Assembly: GCF_001039355.2 (NCBI RefSeq)
Contig: NW_019775705.1
Span: forward strand, 99,173-163,172
Source: Lingula anatina
Taxonomy: Eukaryota; Brachiopoda; Lingulata; Lingulida; Lingulidae
DNA length: 64,000 nucleotides
Direction of reading: 5' to 3'
Shown one piece after another: positions 12,982 to 23,339 of the stretch. How positions within the stretch are numbered: position 1 is the first letter of the stretch; the number at the start of each line of letters is the position of its first letter. A model generated the notes under the pieces. The model saw only the letters and a program-made list of their open reading frames with translations, did not search any database and was not told where the DNA came from. Position numbers and translations under genes: made by a program.

Positions 12982-15900
12982 TTATTGATATCCATTTGTA
13001 TGAGTGCTATCTCCCATGGAGGGCAGAAAACTCGCAGTCTTTTTCATTTGTTCATAGCTCCAATGGAGCTGCTGAACCTCAGCCTTGTGACGCTCTCGTG
13101 ACTCATCCAGCTCACGGATTAGGTGCTCATTTGTCTGCACTAGAGACCTAAAGGAATAAAATAAACAATGAAACCATTATTTAACAAAATATCAAATTCA
13201 CTGCACATTAGGCAGATAACATAACATCATTTGAGGAAATGGGTATAAACACTGTGCTGCACATTTCATAAATTGATATGAGAGAGAGAGAGAGAGCCTC
13301 CAATTGAAGAAAAGACTTAAATTCAATTTCTAATTAATTAAAAGCAGAAGCTAAGTTTATTTTCCGTTTTTTTTTCCTTCTAGTATAAGAAAAATCAAAA
13401 TTCAAATGTTGAAAACCAATGAAGTATGTTTTTAATAACATTCATGTTTGAATCTAATAAAGTGCAACATCAATTAATACCTCAAAATTTTCATGCTCAA
13501 CTGAAAATTTTAATAAAAAGAAACAAGTGCAGAAGACACCCATACGAGAGAGAGAGGAATGACTACAGTTCTTACTTGTGACTCTCCTGTAACATGGATG
13601 CCAGTTCCTGCATCTGGGCATACTGCTTCAGACGAATCTTTAACGTGTCCCTCTCGTGTTGCAACCTCTGGTTTTCTGCATGCAGCTCTTCTGTAACGCG
13701 ATGACAACAGAACTTACTCGTGTTGCGAGAGAACCAACTCAAGTTTTTAAAATAACAATTTATAATCATTTCATCACATTTTGACGGGCCATTCACACCT
13801 AAAACAGGCCCTCCACTTCTGTTCAAACAGGCTGTCCAATGGCTAAACCCTTGTGATGTCCACTATGGACTCATTCCCAATAAAGCTATCATTCTACTTA
13901 GATTGATCTAACTCTGTAGGGACTCTCACTGAATGCAATCAGATTAACAAACATCCTCTTGTTTCTAATGTACTCCTATAACCAGCAGGCCCAGTTTTAT
14001 AAAGGACGTTTAGCACTAACCAGTGTTAAACTCTAAACAGACCTTAATAGTCTGTTAGTAAACTGACCTTTTAAATTATTTAATCCAGTCAAACACTGGC
14101 CAGTTAACTAATTGGCTGTTTTCTGTTAGAAGACTGTATATAAAACACAATTTAACCATCTTTTAGTTAATGGGTGTTAGGGGAATTTATCCACTGATTA
14201 GGGTTATCCACTGGTTAGTGCTCAACGTCCTTTATAAAACTGGGCCCAGCTTTTCTGTATTCTACTCAATACCAAGAGGAGGTGTGTTAATCTGTTAATC
14301 TCACTGCTTTCAGAAAGAGTCCCGGCAGAGTTGGATCGATCAATGTAAGACAAGAGTTTCAATGGGAATGAGCCCCATGAGCCATACTGGCACACCATCC
14401 AGCTGTCATCTGGATGGCCACCAGCATCGCTAGATAGCCTATATTTTCAAAGAAGTCTAGATGGCTTATGGCATCTTTGGTAATATGACAGCTTTAAGCA
14501 TACTTGGACTCCCTGAAATTTTGTTGGAAATAACAGGTGGTAATTTTGGATGGCCTATACCCCTAATAAGAAAAGTCCTGCATATAAGTGTTTGGTATGG
14601 ACCAGCTGGAACTCAAATCCATCCCAGGCGCCATCTTTAGGGAACCACTCTACCTACCAAGATGTCCGCTGTCCACTGCGCTGGAACCCAGTCCTGTGAA
14701 AGATGTGTTCTTGGCTGTCTGTTGTCCACCTTCTGATGCTGAGAGCCTCTGTTGTAACACCTTGTTCTCCTCAATGGACTGCTGCAGCCTTTCTCTTAAG
14801 ATTTCCTTAAGGTTTTTTAAAAGATTTTAAATCATGATATACTGAAGCCCTTTTTTAAAAACCTCATAAACAGTTACATAGACATTACACGGTCTAAATT
14901 TCCCAGGATATTTTTTATATCATTCTAAGGAAAACAATTTTGTAAATATCTCTGATTTAGCAAAAAAACATTTTTTAAAAATGTAATAAAAGTTTTTAAA
15001 AAATTAGTGCATACATTTGCCATGATAATATCCATATAAAAAAGATAATTTTTTTTGGGGGAACTGATGTATTTATAAATTCACACCATTCAATCCTTAC
15101 CACATCTTTCTGTGCTTGGTGTAAAGTGTTTTTAAGTCTAGGATCCTCTTCTTCAGCTCTCTGGTTAGCCAGGCTCTCAAGCCGTTCCCGTAGCAGACTA
15201 TTCTCTTGCTTTAGCCTGTCTATCTGCTCCTGTACCTGGGCCATGCCAGGGCTCTCATCTTGGCCCTGCAGGTGCTCATTCAGGTAGCTGTGGGCCATCT
15301 CTGAAAGTAAGGCATGCCAATAAGGGTTTTCCCAGCAAACCATCCAGCCGTTTGGATGGCCTCCAGCATCATTGGATGGCCAATATTTTCAAAGACAGCT
15401 GGACAGCTTAAGGATTTTTTTGGAAATATGACGGCTTGAGGCATACTTGGACTCCCTGTAATTTTGTAGGAAATTAGGGTTGGAAATTTTGGACGACCTG
15501 TACCCTCAATCCTGGGAAAAGTCCTGCATGTCAAACATAGCTGCAGTCAAAGTACGCCTTATGCCAGGAATATGAGGATCAAGATACATATCTTGATATA
15601 ATATCTTAGCAACCAGTCTGTGATAGTAGCACTAGCCCCACATCTAATGCCAACAAAAATTTGTAAATTTAATGATTTACTGTTCACTTTTTCCCCCGAT
15701 TTGGGTCAGAAGATTCTTAGACCCTTGCAGCTTGAAAAAAAAAAAAAAACTTACAACACCAATGCTTCTAGACCTTAAATAACTTGAGCAGCAGAATAAA
15801 CAAACATTTTCGCAATTTTCACTTTTATTCCAGTACAGTATTTCTACAATACAATGCATGGACTAGGATAGTGTGCATAGTTTCAGGGATAACAATAAAT

Positions 15901-18900
15901 ATCATTTAAAAAAAAACTCACTTTGAAACCTGGAATTCCTATGTAAAGATTTGGCCCCATTCCAATACTTGTCTGCCAGATCACAGAGATGACTTAGCAG
16001 TTCTTCTCTGCCCAGCCCTGCTGACTCACTGCTGACATCTGGTGGTGGCCTGATGGAAGATGGCGGCTCGAGGATAGATGGTATTTGTGACAGGGTCGTT
16101 TGGCGTTGGTCTGGCTGTGGCTGGAGTTTCTCAGGAGGAGTGTGACCAAGCTGCAGACAGAATATATATATAATGTAATGAATTGAATAGCATCTAAAAC
16201 CCCCTTTACACTGGACGTCGCTCTTTCAGCGTCCTTTCCGCGACCATGAAACTTGAATCACAGTGGTCATAGAAAGGAGGCACAAGCATCGCTTTGGTTG
16301 CAGAAGGAATGCTCAATGAACGACCAGTTGTCAACATGCAAAATACATATTTTTTACTCTCAAACAGTGTATTTTGGAAGAGATTCAAAAGTGGAGAATG
16401 GATTAACATAGATAATTTGGAGGTCTGTTGGAAAATATGTCCGGATCTGCCCCTGACTAGCGCTGAGATTTTTTGATAGATAGCAACGTACTGCTGAATG
16501 GTAGTACGGAGGGTTGTTGGGTTGTGACACACTGCTAAACATAATACCATTTTAAATTGACTAACGCTGAGATATTTTGATAGCTAACCTGGTGTTGTAC
16601 ACTCCTGGATGGGGAGATACTGCTGTACGGTATGTTAGACTGGGCTTGCACTGGGGGTTGAGCATAATTCTGTTCCTGTGTCAATGGCTCTGCTGTGACC
16701 TGACCAGAGGTAAACTTGATGGGTTGACTGCTGGCAGTACCTGAAACACAGTGATAGCAAGGGATATCGTAAAGTTTGCAATGTCAGTTTTAAAACATAT
16801 ACTGACCTTTACCAGGCCCTACTGTACTAACTGTGGATCTATCTATCTCTGAAGGATTCTCGAAAAAAAAATTCCAATCAACCTGAGAGGCTTAGATGTC
16901 TGTCAAACCTACTGAAGCTGCTAGGGGGTAATTATCGCTTAGCAGCTTCAGGCCTACCCAACTACTAGACTCGGCACATAAGGATCCTGAATTAACCGGT
17001 ACATCGGACCACACTACCCGTTTTCAAGGTGTGTGTCAGATCGCATTTCTGCGTATCAGTCAGAACACTGACAGGATGAGCCTGCAGTCGTCCTACAAAA
17101 ATTGTTCTGGGGTATGATACTTAGAAATACGATCTGACACACACCTTGATAACGGGTAGTGTGGTCTAATATACTGGTTAATTCAGGATCCTTATATGCC
17201 GAGTCTGGTGGTAGTTGGGTGGGCCTCGGCTTCAGTAGGACTGCCTGTACCCAAATCCTGGGAAAAAGCCCTGATTTTCAATATCAAATATATAATATTG
17301 TGAAACTGGAACTGGATAAAAATGAAATCTGAAACCTGTTACTGTTAATGTTTTGACTTTGGCTTTAGCTAGCTGAAATTGCAAACCATGATCTCTAAGA
17401 GGTCTTGGTATTTTAAAACTACTAACAGTAAAAAGCATCTTTTAATGTTAATTCAGAGCTAGTGAACGTAAACTAAAAAACAGACTCTAAAATATCAGTC
17501 AAAAATCAACTGGAAATATTGGATTTGGTTTCAGAGTTTATAAAACTGATTTATTCATTTCTTGTCAATAGTTAACTTATGATTTTGTCCCCTACCTGGG
17601 TGTGGAGTGAAATGACCTTGGACTTTGTAAGATGTGTAGGCATCAATCTCATCTTGAAACTTTAAATTGGTGTCAGCTGGTTTATGAGAAGAATCTTGAA
17701 AATGTACCCTAAAAAACAAAGAGCAAAGCTTCTGCAAACAAAAAAGCTCAAACTGATACCATGTTAATTTTTTGTTTAGCAACTAAACAACTGCTCAAAT
17801 TTAGATTCTCACACAAGTCTTTCTTTTCAAGTTATGATTGTAACACACTTTCAAAATGAAAACCAAAATACTCAACAATTATCACAGCTTCTGTTTAAAA
17901 ACTATTTGAGGAATCAGAAAAGAATTCCCTTTCATATGTTATGCACCAAGAGATAGAGCAGTTATTTTTCTTCAGTCAACATCTAGTAATGAAATAGTTC
18001 TTTACCTCCAAATTTAGTGTGTGCCCTTTATAGAAACTATACAACTGAAAGCCCCCATTCCCCAGTGAAGAAACTCTAAACAGACATAAAAATATTGGAG
18101 GTACACAACCATTTTCAAAGCTAGCTGTTGATTGCAGATAAAAAAATTACTGCTTCATTCCTGTTCAAGGAATGAAGTCTTACCTGAATTCTTGTTTTCC
18201 TGTGCCAGCATTCCTGTGTAGAGGGTCTGCATGCTCTCCTATACTGCCAAACAAGTGGGGGTATCTATTGTGATAGGAGTCTGAGGTTATCTGAGGGGCT
18301 GTGCCTAGAATAAGACACATGGCAAAAGTAATAGATAGATACACCAGCAGTCAGCAAGGTGCAGAGGTCAATAGTACCACCTGTACTACCCTGGTCCCAG
18401 TTTCACATTAGTAAAAAAAAAAAAAAATTGCATTTCAGCACTCTCACATGTACACTTGATTAGCCAGGGAACTGACTTGAATATTTTTTGTGAAACTGGA
18501 GCCTGGACACATGTAAAATTGTCCTGCATTTTGTGAAGCGTATTCATCAATGATGCCAAAATGTTATTTTCCTTTCATTAAATTGTTTTCTTTAAGTCTA
18601 TAAAAATGTGCTCTCTGTTTGTTTCCTTAAAAAAACTCACCACTGACAGTCTGTCCCTTCATGGCTTTGTTGATGGGGGACCCCGGGGGGTATGTGGGGA
18701 CTGGGGGTGGTGCTGAGGCCTCCATTGCAGCAGACTCCATTCTTTTTATCCCTGTATATACCATCACATTTATGATAAGATTTCCGTTTTTTTTAACTTT
18801 GAAAAATTTAATGCAATGTAAGTGCATAAAAATTATGTGGACAATTACATTTAACAGCATAAGCACTTTTTAACAATGGAGATTTAATTACTCTTAGGCA

Positions 18901-18919
18901 ATTACTCTCTCTCTCTCTT

Positions 18920-19009
<90 letters not shown>

Positions 19010-21851
19010 ACAACATTTATCTACCACCAACCTCACATACAAATAATTATGTAAGTAAACAAAGTCCTTACTCTCAGGTGAGTAATCCACAGCTTCAGGC
19101 TGAGTGGCACTGGAGCCTGTTATATGGCGTGGCTGGCTCAGGTCTCCCTTGGTCCTTGCTATCAGATCTAACAGCTCAACATCATCATCATCTAATGCTG
19201 GAAATGACATACAAACTTCTCAAAATCTTAAGATGAATATAGCAGTTGTAAATAATATCATCTGCTAAAGCAGAAAATAACTTTCAACAACAACATCAAC
19301 ATCTGGGCTTGCGATAACGCTCGCCAAATTAGCAAATGTGAAAATAAATCGACTTTGGGGGGAAAAAAAATAATCGGTTTTCCCTGTTTTGGCAAAAGCA
19401 TATATGGCCAAGACAGGTAATTAAATTTGCAGTTACTACTGGTAACAAATGGTATATAAACATATCCTGCTACATTAAGAAGACTCTGCACTCTAATAGA
19501 GTCTTTTCCACGAAATCGTGAGCATGCGCAGTTCGCGCCATTTTGTGCGGGACTGTTTCTCAGGGGGAAAGAGTAGAAGGCACTGTGAGTAGAAGGGGCC
19601 TTCGGTACTTTTGTNTTACTATAATTTGTAGGAAATTACAGGTGGTAATTTTGGACAGCCTCTACCCCTAATCCTGGGAAAAACCCTGGTCTGGGTGAGC
19701 CCAGTCCATGTACTTACCAAGTTTCCTGAGGCTTGGAAGCATGTGTATTAAGAACAGTCTGTAGTCTGGTTCGTTGCGTGCCACAGGGTTGAGGCGTAGA
19801 TCTAGCTCCTGGAGAGATTCGCAGCCCCGTAACCTGTAGAGCTCACTCAGTGTTGGCACGTTGTTGTAATAGCTGAGCACAATATGGTCAGGAGAAAAAA
19901 TTTATCTCTATTTAACAAGCCTACATGCTAATTATTTTAAGCCAAATTCTCTCATTTTAAATGTCATTGCGTTTTTCAAGCAAGAAAAATAACTTATTGA
20001 AATTAAACCCATTGCATAGTATAAAAATAAAATAATAAACTATATTTCAAAAGTGAATGCTCTACTTATTCCTAAAGCTTACAAAGCAACAAACAATAAA
20101 TCTTTTTAACCCCTTAAATTTTCATATCATGCAAAACATCTCTTAAAAATCAGAAATTACCATCAATAACAATAGCTTATGCTACTCACGAAATTTTCCT
20201 TCATGTACCACAGTTTTCCGTTACTGAATTTACTCAAACACTGAGCGCTGAATTCTAAACGTTTCAAACCAGTTCAAATTCCAGAGGCACAAACTGGATA
20301 GGTTTCAAAGTCCTGATTGGCTTTTATTGACTTCCTCTACCAATAGTTTAGCTTCTATCAATAGACATTGTGTGACTTTATAAACAACAAAAAAGTTGGA
20401 GGACAGCATTGTTTACATACTGTTTTGAACTGTTTACCTTCCACTGTAAGACTTTACGGCTGTAATGCACACTGCATACCTTTTACAGATGATCGCTTTC
20501 AATTTGCTCACAATAACGCAGGGCAACAAATGAACAGTCAGAGCCTCTCTCACAGGCTTAGATTTTATGATATTATTATAATTAAACTGTTGAAAGTCAC
20601 AGTCTTAAATACAATCAAATTTAACTTTATATACTGAAGGATACAGATTTAATTTCTCCAGCATTTTAAGGTGTTCCAAACCCTGAAAAACCAAAAGAAA
20701 CATTGTTCATTTCTGTTTGAATTTTCTATTTTAAAACATCTTTCAAAGTAATCTTACTTCAGTCATCTGTTAGAGAAATTACCTGCATATAGTCACTCTA
20801 AAGTCTTTAGTGTAATATGCAAGTCATGATTTTTTTGCAAATTAAAAAAAATAATATTCAATAAGTTCTCAAGAGAGGTTAAATTGCAAAAAGGAGTAAT
20901 CGAACATATATTTTTAACATCATAATTTGAAAAAAAAAAATAATAATACTAAATTTGGAAAAAAAAACTAAATGATCCATTTTTCCTCATAATTAATTGT
21001 CTTAAATACAGGTATCCATTATCATTTTTGTGTTATTATAATATAGATTTATATCTACCTCCAAACTTGTAATAGCATTTCTGGAAAGATCCAAACTTTT
21101 GAGACGACTGAACTTCCTCAGTGCACTTCCAAGACTGTCTATTTTGTCAACATAGTTCCCACACAGTGAGAGAGAACGAACATCCTCTGTAATAAAAATA
21201 GAAAATAAACTGCCAATACTCGCAATTTAAATACTAGTAGTAAGCATTTGTCCACAATGTGTCAGTAATTTTTTTAAATTCTACTACACTATAAAACATA
21301 CACCACAAAACACACACGTCTGTTAAAGTGTTATTAATTTTATTTTAATTATTTTAAGTGATGATAAAATTGATCTCATTTGCGATTGATATCATTTTGT
21401 TGGTGGTGGACGATGAGGAGAAGCTGAACCTGTGTGTGTGTGTGTGTGTGCGTGTGTGCGCGAGTGTGCGTGTCAGTCAAGAGGGGTCTTCTAGCTCACA
21501 CAAAAATTTAGAAAAAAAAATGCATACAGTGTGATATAATGATCGTCATTGCATTAAAATTATTATTATCACATACATATGTGACAGCATCTGTTTTAAG
21601 TTGTAGAAGTGGATGGATTCACAGGAGGGTCGCACAGAAACATGAAGCTAGGCTCCGGCCCTAAGAATCTGGACCAAAAGCAACCGAAATATAAACCTAA
21701 CGTGGGTGAAGTAATAACTTGCCATTAGTCAATATAAGGAACACTTTTCTGAGAGAGGGTCATTGGGATGGAATGCACAACCCTTACCTAGATTATCGTG
21801 CTTCAAGTTCACACGTTCGCGAATCCAATCCTCTGTTATTATGAGCGCCAT
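12982..21851 (-). CDS. CEP72: CEP72/LRRC36-like centrosomal leucine-rich-repeat protein
   Basis: Fourteen coding exons on the minus strand, all phase-consistent: 21788–21851, 21059–21186, 20645–20682, 19718–19872, 19072–19197, 18641–18751, 18184–18304, 17596–17708, 16589–16740, 15922–16150, 15101–15300, 14658–14805, 13576–13690, 12982–13147, giving 621 aa. Residues about 25–130 are leucine-rich repeats with cap: LKSLDLSRNAITSLE, LEKLNLYYNNVPTL, LQELDLRLNPVARNEPDYRL. A proline/serine-rich middle follows, then the family motif LADKYWNGAKSLHRNSRF (about residues 390–410), then coiled coil to the end, with MLQESHKSLVQTNEHLIREL matching the LRRC36/CEP72 tail. Vertebrate CEP72 recruits gamma-tubulin-complex components and PCM1-linked proteins to centrosomes. 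One invertebrate gene probably stands for both vertebrate paralogues. The start MALIITEDW is the first ATG downstream of an NRF1-like promoter motif. Exon 3 is only 38 nt. The introns carry many short transposons. Confidence 0.92.
13865..14377. mobile_element. TIR element of about 510 bp in a CEP72 intron, host of a nested element
   Basis: The left arm (CTCATTCCCAATAAAGC, then GATTGATCTAACTCTG, then GGGACTCTCACTG) is matched in inverted orientation by the right arm (CAGAAAGAGTCCC, CAGAGTTGGATCGATC, TTTCAATGGGAATGAG). Its interior is interrupted by a second complete TIR element at 13988–14247. Confidence 0.8.
13988..14247. mobile_element. MITE with GGCCCAGTTTTATAAAGGAC termini, nested in another element
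   Basis: The left end GGCCCAGTTTTATAAAGGAC is mirrored by the right end GTCCTTTATAAAACTGGGCC. The inverted match continues inward through GCACTAACCAGT, about 35 bp in all. No open frame of note. It sits inside the larger inverted-repeat element, so it inserted later. Confidence 0.9.
14395..14580. mobile_element. Dispersed repeat, CATCCAGC…GGGAAAAGTCCTG family, copy 1
   Basis: Shares long stretches with 15322–15525, for example GCATACTTGGACTCCCTG, AATTTTGG, and the ending AAAAGTCCTGCAT. It ends close to CEP72 exon 14658–14805. Confidence 0.75.
15322..15525. mobile_element. Dispersed repeat, CATCCAGC…GGGAAAAGTCCTG family, copy 2
   Basis: It begins AGGGTTTTCCCAG and ends CTGGGAAAAGTCCT, an inverted terminal pair, and otherwise matches the copy at 14395–14580. 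A third, partial copy is at 19617–19690 and an end fragment near 17245–17275. It starts about 20 bp from the 3' splice site of CEP72 exon 15101–15300. Confidence 0.75.
16195..16455. mobile_element. Composite of two truncated MITEs
   Basis: The left part, from TAAAACCCCCTTTACACTGG to about 16369 (ending TTTTTACTCTCAAACAG), is one end of the CCCCCTTTACACTGG family, reversed relative to the copy at 5361. From about 16370 the sequence switches to the right half of the CAGGGGCGGATCCAG family (GATAATTTGGAGGTCTG, then GGATCTGCCCCTG). Each is missing its other terminus. Confidence 0.75.
16944..17239. repeat. Long foldback (inverted repeat) element in a CEP72 intron
   Basis: The left arm, about 16944–17050 (ACCCAACTACTAGACTCGGC, AAGGATCCTGAATTAACC, ACCACACTACCCGTT, AAGGTGTGTGTCAGATCG), is repeated inverted in the right arm at about 17123–17239. 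The spacer is about 70 bp. Arms are roughly 90% complementary by eye. If transcribed within the intron it would form a very stable hairpin. Confidence 0.88.
18391..18506. mobile_element. MITE with CCAGTTTCACA termini, copy 1
   Basis: The left end TCCCAGTTTCACA and right end TGTGAAACTGGAGCCTGG are inverted. The internal text GCCAGGGAACTGACTT is shared with the element at 48515–48696. Confidence 0.7.
18905..19005. repeat. (CT)n(CA)n compound microsatellite
   Basis: A CT-rich tract at about 18905–18928 runs directly into a near-perfect CA repeat. It lies in a CEP72 intron about 70 bp from an exon. Confidence 0.98.
19498..19575. promoter_or_regulatory. Promoter-like CpG-rich island inside a CEP72 intron
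   Basis: Contains GAGCATGCGCAG (NRF1-like) followed at once by TTCGCGCCATTTTG (E2F/YY1-like overlap), in a locally GC-rich patch unlike the surrounding AT-rich intron. An ambiguous base is at 19615, so the patch may belong to a mis-joined or inserted fragment. Function is inferred from motifs only. Confidence 0.35.
19617..19690. mobile_element. Partial copy of the GGGAAAAGTCCTG dispersed repeat
   Basis: GTAGGAAATTACAGGTGG, TAATTTTGGACAGCCT and AATCCTGGGAAAAACCCTGG match the right half of the copies at 14395 and 15322. It begins directly after the ambiguous base at 19615 and ends about 27 bp before CEP72 exon 19718–19872. Confidence 0.7.
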
Positions 21852-21859
21852 TTTTCAAA

Positions 21860-22150
21860 TGGCTGTAGTGGCGCATGCGTATTGCGAGATGAAATAGAAA
21901 TTCCATAAAATTTGACTTTATTTGAGGAACCAAATGTCTTTCAAAAATCACTAATCATGGTGATTTATTTTTAACGTATCAAAAATTAGATTCAATTACA
22001 TAAAGTTTTACGAAGTTTAAATTAATTTGAAATTAAAATAACTTATGAACTTTAAAGAAAATATTTTTTCCGCCTCTCGCGCTTGATAACTACGAACCAA
22101 ACATTTACACGTGAAAGTGAACGAGGGGTGTGTTTTGTGTTGTTTTGGTA
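21860..22150. promoter_or_regulatory. Probable bidirectional promoter between CEP72 and the SLFNL1-like gene
   Basis: The minus-strand CEP72 start codon is at 21851. GCGCATGCGT at 21871–21880 resembles the NRF1 site common in housekeeping bidirectional promoters. On the plus strand a candidate non-coding exon ends at a good donor (TTTTG|GTAAGC, about 22149) and could feed the SLFNL1-like coding exon at 23340. No TATA box is seen. Transcript starts are inferred. Confidence 0.5.
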
Positions 22151-22846
22151 AGCCACATTATTTAAAACTGTGTTCACAAACATATTCAATCATTCTTTAA
22201 ATGGGTGCATACAGAGAGTATACTAACTCATTCTGTATTTGATATTTAAATGCCAGTGAGTTAATAATCAGGAATAAATTAATGTTTTGGAGAAGAATAT
22301 CACGCCGGCAGACAGGCCGTAGACTGTGTTTGTATTAACCCATTACAGTGACGTCATATTTGCTCCGTAACACTAGTCCAGCAGCCATACTGGAGGGAAA
22401 GAACTACGGGGATTAGTAGCGTAAATATAGGTAAACCAAATATAATAAACTAAAATGCATATCGCGATCAAGTACACCAAAAGGAAGAGTGTATATACAT
22501 GTGAAAACTACAGCTGATCAGCGGGATCGACCCATATAAACTCAGGACAGTCCAAAGACAAGAAATCCTGATTTATCCCAAATTGGAATTGTCAGAAGCT
22601 AGTTCAGTTATCTTGTACTTCATTTTTCTTGTTCACTGGATAATAACAGTTATAGTTTTAGAGAGTTTAATGTGTAATCATAAGTTCAACCTTTCATAGA
22701 AGCAACTTTTTACATAAAGGATAGATGTAAGGAGAAATTTGAGCTGACAATTGGGATCGACCCTTCAGGACTCAAAGAAGACAGTATGCAGGGTTGNTAT
22801 AGCGAACTACAGTGACTTCACTAGTCAAGAGCTTTCTGCCTGCACA

Positions 22847-23235
22847 TAAAGGGACACTTAATGGGGTTTTCCTGCCAGAATGAATTTTCCAGTGGAATAC
22901 AACAATCTCCTCCTACTCACGAATAATATTGCTTGACCCGTCCTTGCACTTGAATTAATTCTCTGTTTTATTCCATTTACAATAATTTAAGGCAGTAACT
23001 TTAATTTAAATGACTGGCCAGTCATTATCAATTTCATAACCTCGTTTCAGGCAACAAAATGACGATTTGCTTTGAATCACAGCCCTGTGCTGTGTATAAT
23101 ACAGATGTTGCAAGCTGGCAATGACTACCTGAGAAGGCTGAGAAAGTGATAACGACACGAGATACGCTTCAGAAGCTGCTCTTTACCCGAGGAAAATTCA
23201 TTTGGGCAGGAAAATCCCATAGAGTGTCTCTTTAA
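22847..23235. mobile_element. TIR element of about 390 bp upstream of the SLFNL1-like start
   Basis: The left arm AAAGGGACACTTAATGGGG, TTTTCCTGCC, GAATGAATTTTCC is mirrored by the right arm GGAAAATTCATTTGGGCAGG, AAAATCCCAT, GAGTGTCTCTTT. There is no coding capacity. It lies about 100 bp before the first coding exon, so it may contribute to the 5' leader or promoter. Confidence 0.85.
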
Positions 23236-23339
23236 TGCAAAATCTTCTCTGTCTTCGTTATCTGATTTGGCTTCAGATTATCTGATTCACCGTTCCAGAG
23301 CTTGTCATTTCAATTCTAGACCAGTGAGCAGTCTGTCTC

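Noticed and set aside
18902-19071. Extension of the CEP72 exon into a long Val-Cys repeat
   Set aside because: It is read-through of the CA microsatellite in the intron; the exon ends at a GTAAGG donor with its edge at 19072.
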